DNA from: Cesiribacter sp.
GTDB taxonomy: Bacteria; Bacteroidota; Bacteroidia; Cytophagales; Cyclobacteriaceae
DNA: 11,154 bases
Direction: 5' to 3'
Assembly (NCBI GenBank): GCA_030147305.1
Contig: JASLAE010000099.1
Span: forward strand, 1-11,154
Both the position numbers and the translations under genes were made by a program. Numbering within the stretch: the stretch's first letter is position 1; every line of letters begins with the position of its first letter. A model generated the notes under the pieces. The model saw only the letters and a list, made by a program, of their open reading frames with translations, was not told where the DNA came from and searched no databases. Positions 1 through 8,207 of the stretch are shown here, one piece after another.

Positions 1-1547
1 ACTAAAAAAGTAACTGCTTCTACCGGATCATTTCCTGCATTGTTCCTGTTAAAGCCGTACAGGATTTGTCCGCTGTTATTGGCCAGATAAATATCCAGAT
101 CGGTGGCGCTGCCGCCTTGTCCCAGGGAAGCAAAGCGGTCGTCCCACTGCAGCACAATTGTGTAAACGCCTTCGGTAAGCGCAATGCGCTGCAAAATGTC
201 GCCGCCGCCAAAGTTATGGGCAGTGCCGCTGATCCCTGCAGGAGCAGGGCTGGGGTTAAAGCTGCCGGTATAGGATCTTTGTCCACGATTGCCAGCTGCA
301 GAGAAGTAGCTTACCCCATCGGCATGTACAAGATCTACCGCCTGCGCAACTACCCCATCCTGAAAGAAAGGTTCTGTGATGTAGCTGATGTCATCTACGA
401 TGATGTTACAGCCTTCTGCTGCCAATGCCAGTATTGATTCTGCAAAAGAAGTAGCACCCAGGAAGCCTGTTGTAAAGGCAAGGCTGGCGCCGGGGGCAAC
501 ATCGTGCAGTATTTACAGCATGGCCCTTCCTTCGTCAGAAAGTACTCTGGGGTAATCCCCAAGTACCTGTACCGGCTGGTTGTATGCACTCGATGCGTTA
601 CCGGGCAGGTCGCCATTATCTACGTCTGCTGCAGCTCCTCCTTTTGTGTTATAGCTATCTGAGATTACCCCTATTTTATTACCACTGCCATCTACATCAA
701 AGCCCAGCCGGGCAAGGTCTGACCGTTGTGCAACATCACCACGGCTGGTGGTAAGTCCGACATTACCGATTGGCGATAAAACAGTTTCAGCAAAATGTAA
801 CGTGGGCAATAGATTTAGCGCCTCCAGTGATGCTACAGGAAACCAGCCCGTAATCTGTAAAGGATTAAAGGTGCTGATGCTATAATCATCCTTTAGGCCC
901 AGTTCCAGGACATCTGCCAGTAATTGGCTGGCCATGCCCTCATAAGCATACATTTCTATGAGTACATATTCCGATTCCAGCTGAAAAATTTCATCTGAGG
1001 TGCCACTGCTGCCTACCTGGAAAAGTGCCGGTAGTTCGGCGCCTATTTTGTTGTTGACCTTACCACCCGCTGGCATGGGATAATTACGAAAGGAAAAATC
1101 GGTGGAGGGCTGGCAAAGCGATGCATTCAGACTGGCATCTACATATACAATATTTCCATTTGGCAGTTTAATGGTCCAGGTAACTTTACTGCCATCAAAT
1201 TCTATGGAAAATACATTTGATTGTCGGCCTATTTTAAAACTGGAGACTGGTTTACCATTTGGCTGATTTCCTTCATACACCAGGTAGCTATTACTTTCTT
1301 CAACACTTATTCCTTTTTTGTTGGGATTGTCGTAGCCGAAAGTAGCCAGATATTTGCCATTACCCGTGTATTTTACACATTCAATAATGGGAATGATATT
1401 TTTGCTTTGCGCGAAAGCGGCAACTGGTAGCTGAAGAACAAGCAGCATTAGAACCAGGCGAAATAAATGCTGACAAAGCACTGGCACGATGTACCTAGGG
1501 CCAGGGGCCGCTTCATCATCAGGGCTAGGGGTAAAAATAGGATGCAT
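1..1547 (-). pseudogene. Secreted S8 subtilase-like protein, interrupted by an in-frame stop and truncated by the window edge
   Basis: The frame reads from an ATG at 1547 to a TAA at 513-515, then stays open and homologous-looking in the same frame to base 1. Numbering from that ATG: a hydrophobic signal segment at about 29-46 ends in AFA-Q; residues 50-145 form a small beta-rich domain with the pattern ECV, FGYDN, GRQ and a late Cys; a subtilase-like region begins near 280 with GVISDSYN (Asp of the usual S8 Asp motif, about 297), followed by DEGRAM, and after the stop by HDVAPGA and FSAAGN (the oxyanion-Asn-like motif of subtilases). Beyond that lies a beta-sandwich stretch containing LQWDD and DLDIYLAN. 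The serine motif would lie outside the window. The usual HGTH is replaced by DEGR, so peptidase activity is uncertain even for an intact form. In-frame GTG codons at 1598, 1487 and 1481 are alternative starts; the last two would give a more normal signal peptide. The stop may be a true nonsense mutation or a sequencing error. Confidence 0.8.
513..515 (-). other. In-frame TAA interrupting the S8-like gene
   Basis: The minus strand reads GRAML, stop, ILHDVAPGA without any change of frame. TAA is one transition away from CAA (Gln), which would give the continuous helix GRAMLQILHDVAPGA leading into the APGA segment typical of subtilase folds. No indel is needed to restore the protein. Other genes in the window end in TAA, so codon reassignment is not a sensible explanation. 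Confidence 0.85.
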
Positions 1548-1598
1548 TTGATAAGGGGTGAATAGGGCAAGTATTAAAAAGTAAGGGCATAACAGCAC

Positions 1599-2105
1599 TG
1601 CAAGCCGCAGGCATATCGCCAGCAGCTTTAAGTAAAACTTCAGTCAACCGGGGTCTGTATTTTGTTAAAAACGTCGATTCGGTTGATGTTAACTTTAGTT
1701 ATCTATTGACCAGAGGAGTGCAGATTAGAAAGGAATCTTTAAAATTCATTTAACTAACAGATATTAAATAATAACAGCAGGGTAGAAACTCTGCTGAAGT
1801 CACTTATAGACTCAACCTTCTGGTAATGATTCGTCCAAAGCTTAGCCTTGTTTCAGGCTCAATGATTACACGAAAAAAGAATCTATAGCCTAGGTGAAGA
1901 ATATAAAGCTTAAAGGCCTTATAGATACCCTGGTGCGGAAGAGTATTATCCTTAATATTTAGTAAATATATATAGAAATATCACAAATTTCCATATAAGT
2001 ATCAAGAAAATAATTTAATGTTTTATTAGCATATTACAACTAAGCTTTTGGTAATGATTTTGTGGTTGTATATTGTTTAAAGTATTGATCAGGTAGCCCG
2101 AAATG
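1599..2105. other. AT-rich intergenic region without a convincing gene
   Basis: This stretch of about 500 bases is visibly richer in A and T than its neighbours, most strongly at 1955-2050. It separates the end of the transporter-HEAT-CNB gene from the S8-like gene, both on the minus strand. It holds two weak hairpins (CAGCAG/CTGCTG at 1775-1796, and AGCCT/AGGCT around 1842-1857). A minus-strand frame without a normal start is open from 1980 to a TAA at 1804-1806. I see no TAnnTTTG box in the minus orientation, no tRNA and no mobile-element ends. It presumably carries the promoter of the S8-like gene, but I cannot locate it. Confidence 0.6.
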
Positions 2106-5100
2106 CTATAATTCCTTCCCTAAGATTAAGTTACTGTTTTGAGCCTTTAGGTCTGCTACTTTCTGGTTTTGGGCCCGCAGCCTTCGGCAAAGGATCTTCA
2201 TAATTTCGCGCGTTACTTCTACCCGATCGGCCATAATTTCATAAAAGGCCAGCTGATCCAGTCGCAGCAGCAGGGATTCTTCCTGCGCAGTTACGGAAGC
2301 TGAACGGGGTTCAGTATCGAGCAGGGACAGTTCTCCGAAAAAATCGCGGGTTTTTAATTCGGCCAGTGTATGTTCCCCATCGTGCACTGTTACAGAACCC
2401 TCGTAAATAATGTACATACAGGTACCCATTTCTCCTTTTTCCACCACTATTTCACCTGCGGCAACGGGTACCTCCTGTAAAATAGAGGCAATGTCTACCA
2501 GAATATCCTCAGAGGTCTCGCTGAAGATGCGGGTAGTTTTTAAGGCCATTACTTTTTCAATTGCCAGCAGCTGGGTTTTCATGATCTTAATGGTTTTGTT
2601 GGGTAATATGCCTCCCAGATAATTGTAATCTTCGGAGTGAAGCATGGAAATGTAATTGCTGTAATTCTCCGGATAAAAAGCCTGCAGGGTCCATAAAGCA
2701 GTTTCTGCCACCAGCTTGTTTGGGTGGGAGACTGCCAGGATTACTTCACTAGCCAGGCTGTTTAATTGCAGTTGTTTTACAACATAGAGCGATATGGCCT
2801 GTGTCCAGATGTTTACAACAGGCACCTCCTGCCGGTTAATGAGCTTTTGTAAATAGGCGTTTATGCTTAGCTTTTTCTGTGGGTAGCGGGCATTCAGAAT
2901 TTTTACCTGCTGGTGCAGCGGAAAATCCTCCAGCAGCGGTAGAATTACAGCACTTAGCTCTTTGCTTACCATTACATCAAGAATTTCAATGGCATTTGCC
3001 CGCTTTTCCTTACTGCCAGTCTTCAGGCTGCTCCAGATATGAAATACGTCGCTGGAGTGATAAATAAACGAGACAAGTAACAGCAAGCGCTTTTTTAGGT
3101 GGTGCATCTCTACCTGCAGCGCTCTGAGGAGATGGGCATAATAAACAGAGTCTACTTTGCCTGCCGTATTACCAATCACTTCGATGCAGTTCAGGAACCA
3201 GGCGGCATCGCGCAGTTCGGCATGAATGGTTTTAATTACTTCTTCTCTTTCTTCAGCATATGGCTTGTAATGGCACAACGACAATGAGTGCAGTACCTGG
3301 TTACGCACTTCTATGTTTTTAAAATAAAGCTTGCTCTTCAACAGATTAATGGATTTGCTGCCGTTTACTTTTCCACAAATATGTACCAGCCGCCTTAACC
3401 GCACCGGGTTATAGTCCGGGCTGTCAAATTCGCTTTCGAAAAGACTGATTACCTGCTCGCCCGCCTGGATAAGTGCATTGATGGCACTTTCAAAAACCTG
3501 AGGTGAGGAAACTGCTTTGAGCATGGGAGCAAAAAGCCGGGCGTGCCCAATGAGGCCGGCAGCCTTTAAAGCAGCTTTGCGCACCTGCACCTTCTCGTCG
3601 TCCAGCAATTTTAGTAAAGGATGGTAGAAGTGATGAATCCCTACCTCGCCGATCACATCGGCGGCAAAAGCTCTTTTGTTGGGGTCGGGTGAATGAACAT
3701 ACTCATTAAGCCGCTGCCCGGCCAGAATAATGCCGTTAATACCGCCAAAACAGATAAGACCAACAAGGGCGCCTGTTTGCACCAGCTCTTCTTCACTCTC
3801 CAGGTATGGGCTTACTTCTTCTACCACACTGGCTTCGCCTAAATAGCAGTAAACCCGAATAGCCTGTTTTTTTATAACTTTTATTTCTTCCTCTTCAATT
3901 CTGGCCCTTACCGACTCCTGTAGGCTCAAAAGTCGCAATTGTTCAATGCGGCGCAGCACTTCCCTGCGCACTTCCGGCTCTGGGTGCTGCAACAGCTGCT
4001 GTAATAACTCAGGCACTTTATTGCCCGTGCTCTTGCACAGAATCTCCAGGGCATACAGTACTTCACCCGCATAATCGCTATTTAGCTTAGCGTTGAGCAG
4101 CTCCAGTGTTTGCGGGTCGTTGAGCTGCAGGCTGCTGCCTTCGAGCATGCGTTTTTTTAGCGCAAGTTCCAGCGTATGTACATAGCTTTTATTGAGATGT
4201 GAAATTGACCTGGCCCAGGCAACAATGACCAAGAGCAAAAACACACTGAAAAACAGAAGCGACAGCGCATTGAACATGAGTAGCCCTAACAGCAGTAACC
4301 CGCTAACACCAAAGGCAATGGCTTCTACAATGCCGAGCACCTCGTAGCCTGCCAGCTTTAATTTATGTTGCAGTGGCTGAAGAAGCGAAAGAAATGTATT
4401 GTTGTAGAGTGCCGATTTTAGCGTATCGCTCGTCATCATAATGACTACCCAAAACCACACCAGCAGCAGGTTTTCATTAGAAAATGTTGTGCTGAGAACG
4501 CCGAAAAGCACAATGGCTCCCAGCACCAGCGGGAGCACAAAAAGAGCCCAGCGGATGCCAAAACGCCTGAGCAGATAACCATAGAAAAAGGATTTGATGA
4601 AAAAGGCAGCCAGCTGGCCAATACCCAGAAAAATACCCAGGAAGTAGGCGATTCTGGCTTCATCTTTAAATCTTTCGTCTACCTGACTTAAAAAAGAGAA
4701 TTCAATGAGTGTAAAGGTAATGACTGCCAGAAAACAGGTTATCGAAAGCGCGTAGATAAATCCATTCTGGAAAAAGGAGGGAACATGCTTTTCCTGAACC
4801 GGGGCTGGTGCTGGTACCGGGGCTTTTTGCTGTTCAGCGGCTGCGGTTAGCTTTCCATCCTTGATCAGCAGGGCCAGAAAGCCCAGGGCCAGCAACAGAC
4901 CGGTGGCAGATACCCAAAGCAGGTTTTCGGTACCGATGCGGGGCACCAGCATAGAAGCCAGTAAATAGCCCAGCACACTAGCCGGCACCTCCATAGAGCT
5001 CACCAGCCCTAATAAGCGCTTGCTCTGGCGTACATCGAACAGGAGCAGCACCAGTTTGCCAAATCCTGATGAAAGATAGACCGACATCACCCTGTGCCAG

Positions 5101-5462
5101 ATGATAAGGCCAAACGAGAGCCAGCCAACTTCTACAAAGCTATAACCCAGGCGAAACAGCAAAATACTTACAAAAAGTACGGCCACATCCAGAAGCATAA
5201 ATACCCGCCCGGGGAAGTACTTTTCCAGTTTGCCATAGGAGGTATAAAGCAACAATAACAGCCAGCATGCCGCAATGTATACATAGGGCAGGTGACCAAT
5301 CGGGTAATGGGTAAGGAATAAGGCACTGGCTGCTGTAAAGAACAAGGCAAGCGCCATGGATTGAAAGAAGGAATACAGCATCAGCAGCCGTACCGTATGG
5401 GCTTCGCCCTGCCGGAGGTTTAGCAGCTCATGGATTTTTGTTTTATAGGTAGAGCTGAGCAT
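2106..5462 (-). CDS. Transporter-like membrane protein fused to HEAT repeats and a cyclic-nucleotide-binding domain
   Basis: This 1118-residue protein has three parts. Residues 25-420 contain about 12 hydrophobic helices in two sets of six (roughly 27-200 and 233-417), split by a charged, Ala/Pro/Gln-rich linker at 201-230; this is the layout of MFS or ATP/ADP-translocase (TLC/NTT)-type carriers. Residues 430-960 are soluble and helical, with recurring HEAT-like helix pairs, clearest near 484-512 and 612-640 (for example EPEVRREVLRRI and DEKVQVRKAALKAAG). Residues 968-1098 match a cyclic-nucleotide-binding (CNB) domain, with a phosphate-binding cassette at 1041-1058: FFGELSLL followed by PRSASV, so Glu1044 and Arg1053 stand where the family binds the ribose and cyclic phosphate. 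A helical tail follows. Inference: an inner-membrane carrier or sensor controlled by cAMP, cGMP or a similar ligand. The substrate is unknown. The ATG at 5462 lies 14 nt after the HD gene stop, so the two are probably co-transcribed. The stop is TAG. Confidence 0.85.
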   Translation of the reverse strand: MLSSTYKTKIHELLNLRQGEAHTVRLLMLYSFFQSMALALFFTAASALFLTHYPIGHLPYVYIAACWLLLLLYTSYGKLEKYFPGRVFMLLDVAVLFVSILLFRLGYSFVEVGWLSFGLIIWHRVMSVYLSSGFGKLVLLLFDVRQSKRLLGLVSSMEVPASVLGYLLASMLVPRIGTENLLWVSATGLLLALGFLALLIKDGKLTAAAEQQKAPVPAPAPVQEKHVPSFFQNGFIYALSITCFLAVITFTLIEFSFLSQVDERFKDEARIAYFLGIFLGIGQLAAFFIKSFFYGYLLRRFGIRWALFVLPLVLGAIVLFGVLSTTFSNENLLLVWFWVVIMMTSDTLKSALYNNTFLSLLQPLQHKLKLAGYEVLGIVEAIAFGVSGLLLLGLLMFNALSLLFFSVFLLLVIVAWARSISHLNKSYVHTLELALKKRMLEGSSLQLNDPQTLELLNAKLNSDYAGEVLYALEILCKSTGNKVPELLQQLLQHPEPEVRREVLRRIEQLRLLSLQESVRARIEEEEIKVIKKQAIRVYCYLGEASVVEEVSPYLESEEELVQTGALVGLICFGGINGIILAGQRLNEYVHSPDPNKRAFAADVIGEVGIHHFYHPLLKLLDDEKVQVRKAALKAAGLIGHARLFAPMLKAVSSPQVFESAINALIQAGEQVISLFESEFDSPDYNPVRLRRLVHICGKVNGSKSINLLKSKLYFKNIEVRNQVLHSLSLCHYKPYAEEREEVIKTIHAELRDAAWFLNCIEVIGNTAGKVDSVYYAHLLRALQVEMHHLKKRLLLLVSFIYHSSDVFHIWSSLKTGSKEKRANAIEILDVMVSKELSAVILPLLEDFPLHQQVKILNARYPQKKLSINAYLQKLINRQEVPVVNIWTQAISLYVVKQLQLNSLASEVILAVSHPNKLVAETALWTLQAFYPENYSNYISMLHSEDYNYLGGILPNKTIKIMKTQLLAIEKVMALKTTRIFSETSEDILVDIASILQEVPVAAGEIVVEKGEMGTCMYIIYEGSVTVHDGEHTLAELKTRDFFGELSLLDTEPRSASVTAQEESLLLRLDQLAFYEIMADRVEVTREIMKILCRRLRAQNQKVADLKAQNSNLILGKEL

Positions 5463-5476
5463 GGTTTATGAAAAAA

Positions 5477-6055
5477 TCAGGCCACTTGTTGCTGAATCTC
5501 TGCCAGATGCTTTAGTTTCAGTGGTTCCCGCTTTTCCTTAGCTGATTGTGTAAAATACTGGTGCTGCTGAAAAAAGCGTAGTTGTTTGCCGTTCCATTCT
5601 TCCAGGGAACTGACAAGGCCAAACTCCTGCCACTCCTGTCTTAGGGTTTCGGAGATGTCAAAAAAGTCCTGCCGGCCCAGATAATCCAGATCGGCATCGC
5701 ATAAGATTTTTTCCAGGTGGCTTGTGGGGCGCTGCGGGATGCTGGTCGCTAGAATAATGTTGCAGACAATTTCTATTTGCTCCGGGCTATAGTTAAACAA
5801 AGGAAGGCTTTCCCGGGCAATTCGCGCAGCTATGGGTTCATTGTTAAGGTATTGTTCAACAAAGCCAATGTCATGGTATAGCGCAGCTGTGAGTACCAAC
5901 AAGAGTTCTTCTCCCGCTACCTTTTCCTGGCAGGCAATTTCATTAACAGCCTGGCATACATCCAGCGTATGATGAAGGCCATGGTAGTAAAGTTTTACCG
6001 GCAGCTCCTGTTGCAGGCGACCGAGTGCATAGGCCCTGGCTTTGTGGTACTGCAT
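5477..6055 (-). CDS. HD-domain metal-dependent phosphohydrolase
   Basis: This 192-residue soluble protein carries the HD-superfamily metal-site pattern: His28/His29 in YHGLHHTLDV, the paired His61-Asp62 in ALYHDIGF, and acidic residues at 120-122 in CDADLDYLG, the usual place of the last Asp ligand. HD proteins hydrolyse phosphate esters, often of nucleotides or cyclic nucleotides; the substrate here cannot be read from the sequence. It has no signal peptide or membrane helix and should be cytoplasmic. It is the first gene of a probable two-gene operon, with the CNB-domain transporter-like gene starting 14 nt downstream. That pairing suggests, but does not show, that it acts on the same nucleotide signal or on a ligand of the membrane partner. 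It starts at the ATG at 6055; no clear Shine-Dalgarno or TAnnTTTG box precedes it. Confidence 0.85.
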   Translation of the reverse strand: MQYHKARAYALGRLQQELPVKLYYHGLHHTLDVCQAVNEIACQEKVAGEELLLVLTAALYHDIGFVEQYLNNEPIAARIARESLPLFNYSPEQIEIVCNIILATSIPQRPTSHLEKILCDADLDYLGRQDFFDISETLRQEWQEFGLVSSLEEWNGKQLRFFQQHQYFTQSAKEKREPLKLKHLAEIQQQVA

Positions 6056-6129
6056 ATTTTTGGGAGATCCTGTTTAAGTAAAACATTAAAATCCATAAAT
6101 ACAACAGCTTATAACTAAAACATGCTTTT

Positions 6130-6163
6130 AACAGCAACAGCCCCGAAATAATCTGTTGCTGTT
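6130..6163. repeat. Perfect 11-bp inverted repeat upstream of the HD gene
   Basis: The arm AACAGCAACAG (6130-6140) is exactly complementary to CTGTTGCTGTT (6153-6163), with a 12-base spacer. It sits 75-108 nt upstream of the HD-gene ATG and about 75 nt after the epimerase stop. Neither strand has a T-run after it, so a classical intrinsic terminator is not well supported. It could be an operator or an RNA hairpin. Confidence 0.7.
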
Positions 6164-6177
6164 GCGCATTATCGCTT

Positions 6178-6196
6178 AACAATGACAGGCATTGTT
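6178..6196. repeat. Perfect 7-bp inverted repeat downstream of the epimerase gene
   Basis: AACAATG (6178-6184) and CATTGTT (6190-6196) are exact complements around a 5-base loop. The element lies about 40 nt beyond the epimerase stop and 14 nt from the larger inverted repeat. It may be part of a weak terminator or a regulator site; no T-run follows it. Confidence 0.5.
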
Positions 6197-6236
6197 CATG
6201 CTTACTTTTTAAGGGAGTTGAAGGCTGCGGATCTAT

Positions 6237-7112
6237 TTATGCTATTGTAATTGCATAGCTGCACTCAAATTGCTGACCTGTCTCCAGCTGCAGAATTCCT
6301 TCTTTTTGCCGGAAGTCCTGCCCTGCGCTATTTTCTTTGTCTGTGATGCCGAACCAGGGCTCAATGCAAATAAAGGGAGCACCACCGGCTTTGGTCCAGA
6401 TGCCCAGGTAAGGAAATCCTTTGAAATCTACCCGCACACTGTGGTTATGCTGCTTATTTTTTAAGACAATGTATTCCGACTTTACGCCTTCCAGCACCAG
6501 CGCATCTTCTGCAAAAAGGTCGGGGTGCAGCGGCAGTTGTATTTCGTTTTCCAGTAACTGGTTTTGCTCCCCGGTACGCAGGCCATGCCGCAGCAGCTGC
6601 CGATGGAGGGTTTCAGGCTTTTCGAACTCCAGGTAATAGTCTGTAAAGCTTTCGTTTTCCAGCAGCGGGCAGTTAAAGGCGGGATGTCCGCCAATGGAGA
6701 AGGGCATGGTGTCACTGCCGTTATTCTTTACCCGGTAAGTGGTTGAGAGCTTATTCATCTCCAGGTGGTACTCCAGCAACAGCTCAAAATCAAAGGGAAA
6801 ATGCTGCAGGGTATCTTCGTCGCTGGTAAGGCGGAATAGAATGCGGTCTGCTCCCTCTTTGGCAGCCATCCACTTTTTATCCCGGGCAAAGCCATGCTGG
6901 CTAAGGTTGTATTCTTTACCATCCAGCAGGTACTTGTTGTGGTCGAGCCGGCCCACAATCGGGAACAAAATAGGCGCATGCCGTCCCCAAATATCGGCGT
7001 TGCCTTCCCATATATATTCAAATGCATGGTCTTTGTGGCGCAGACTGCAGAGCTCGGCGCCCTGCTCCTTAAATGTGGCAGTAATTAAGCTGTTCTGGAG
7101 CGTGTGTAACAT
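6237..7112 (-). CDS. Aldose 1-epimerase family protein (LacX-like)
   Basis: This 291-residue protein belongs to the galactose-mutarotase-like fold and resembles the shorter LacX-type branch rather than classical GalM. Motifs in order: HAPILFPIVGRL (45-56), SQHGFARD with His73, IGGHPAF with His143, and CIEPWFGITD with Glu251. The two His and the Glu match the substrate-handling and catalytic positions of mutarotases. These enzymes interconvert alpha and beta anomers of aldoses or sugar phosphates; the exact sugar is not evident. It has no signal peptide, so it is probably cytoplasmic. It appears to be a single-gene unit, with gaps of about 180 nt on both sides. The start is the ATG at 7112. 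A near-match to the -7 box (TATCTTTA, minus strand of 7158-7165) lies about 46 nt upstream and is only weak promoter evidence. Confidence 0.88.
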   Translation of the reverse strand: MLHTLQNSLITATFKEQGAELCSLRHKDHAFEYIWEGNADIWGRHAPILFPIVGRLDHNKYLLDGKEYNLSQHGFARDKKWMAAKEGADRILFRLTSDEDTLQHFPFDFELLLEYHLEMNKLSTTYRVKNNGSDTMPFSIGGHPAFNCPLLENESFTDYYLEFEKPETLHRQLLRHGLRTGEQNQLLENEIQLPLHPDLFAEDALVLEGVKSEYIVLKNKQHNHSVRVDFKGFPYLGIWTKAGGAPFICIEPWFGITDKENSAGQDFRQKEGILQLETGQQFECSYAITIA

Positions 7113-7290
7113 AAAAAAATATAAAGAGAGAAAAAGCTTTTAGTGTACAACTACCGGTAAAGATAAGGGTTTGGTATAATTCATTTTTGAATAGAGATTG
7201 GCTGGGGTGATGGTTAGTAGAGCTACCATATTCCGCTAGTTAAATGGTGATTATGGTGTCTGGCTGCGGCGCTGTATAGACTTGCAAGAT

Positions 7291-8043
7291 TTAGAACAGA
7301 AAAATGCAACTGGCAGGCGTTGGGGTCTCCAGCTGCATACCACTAAACGCAATGGCCAGGATAAGTCCATTATATACACCATGCAGGGCAATAGCCCAGA
7401 CAATACCCAGCTGTATGCGCAGGTAACCCAACAACAGTCCGAGCAGAAATTGTGGTAATACAAGCAGCGGCGCCATCAGCAAAATATGCCGCTCTGTATC
7501 AAAGTTTATCAGGTGCATCAGGGCAAAAAGTATACTGGCACCATAAAAAACCCATCCGTAGTGTTGAAGGTATAGCCTCTCCAATAGTATTGCTGTTGTT
7601 TGCCGGAAAGTAAGCATGAGCACGGTAATAAGGGTGGCCAGGCCCAACAGGCTGTAACCTGCCACAAGAAGACCAATCTGGCTCAGGGCGCCATACATAA
7701 AAATGGCAATAATCCAGAGCGAAATAAATACATACAGGGGCTTATAGACGAGCCAGAGCCGGAAGGCAAGCTCCTCCATAAGCGGTGCGGCAACGGCAGC
7801 CAGCAGGAATACCATCCAGATAGGATACTCCGCCAACACATCTTCCATGGCATGTGGCAGGTCCGAGATCAGGCCACTTTGCTGCAATATTCCCAGCAGC
7901 ATCAGCACGCTAAAGCTTACCAGCAGACTGAGCCCCAGTATGTGCACAAACAAGTTGAAAGAGGAAATTTTGGGGGGCTCTTCCGGTAAGCGCGGATGGC
8001 GCAAAAAATGTAGTACCTCCTGTGCAGTTTCGGAAAAGCTCAT
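7291..8043 (-). CDS. CPBP-family intramembrane metalloprotease (Abi/CAAX-like)
   Basis: This 250-residue multi-pass membrane protein has several hydrophobic segments between about residues 30 and 240. The three conserved CPBP motifs are present in order: EELAFR (EExxxR), FALMH (FxxxH) and HGVYN (HxxxN). In the Rce1-like family these Glu and His residues form the active site that cleaves substrates within the membrane. Bacterial members have been linked to prenyl-peptide processing, bacteriocin self-immunity and envelope regulation; none of these can be assigned here, because no bacteriocin or peptide gene is adjacent. The N-terminal 25 residues are hydrophilic and Pro-rich. It starts at the ATG at 8043 and ends in TAA, with 164 nt separating it from the upstream pseudouridine synthase gene. 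Confidence 0.9.
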   Translation of the reverse strand: MSFSETAQEVLHFLRHPRLPEEPPKISSFNLFVHILGLSLLVSFSVLMLLGILQQSGLISDLPHAMEDVLAEYPIWMVFLLAAVAAPLMEELAFRLWLVYKPLYVFISLWIIAIFMYGALSQIGLLVAGYSLLGLATLITVLMLTFRQTTAILLERLYLQHYGWVFYGASILFALMHLINFDTERHILLMAPLLVLPQFLLGLLLGYLRIQLGIVWAIALHGVYNGLILAIAFSGMQLETPTPASCIFLF

Positions 8044-8207
8044 GTCGGTTGTTTGTACTCCTATTTATGATCCGCTTATCCGACGTCTGGAAGCAGCGTT
8101 CTTGATGGTGTAGTAATTAAGAAATGAAAATTGAGGACTTGCTAAGCCCTGCACTTCCTGGCTGGGTAGCAGCCGCCTGATCTTCTACTTCATGCCAGAG
8201 TTTATCC

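Noticed and set aside
395..616. Minus-strand 73-codon frame spanning the nonsense codon
   Set aside because: It is in a different frame from the S8-like protein. Homology-like sequence continues in the original frame on both sides of the TAA, so no frameshift is needed.
1822..2059. Direct repeat GGTAATGATT at 1822-1831 and 2050-2059
   Set aside because: Only 10 bases in an AT-rich region, with no terminal inverted repeats or target-site duplication, so chance is the simplest explanation.
7600..7989. Plus-strand open frame of 129 codons opposite the CPBP protease gene
   Set aside because: His/Gln-rich translation without domain character, complementary to a membrane-protein gene whose three motifs are clear.
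8160..8174. Small hairpin GGCTG/CAGCC after the pseudouridine synthase gene
   Set aside because: A 5-bp stem with no T-run is too weak to call a terminator.
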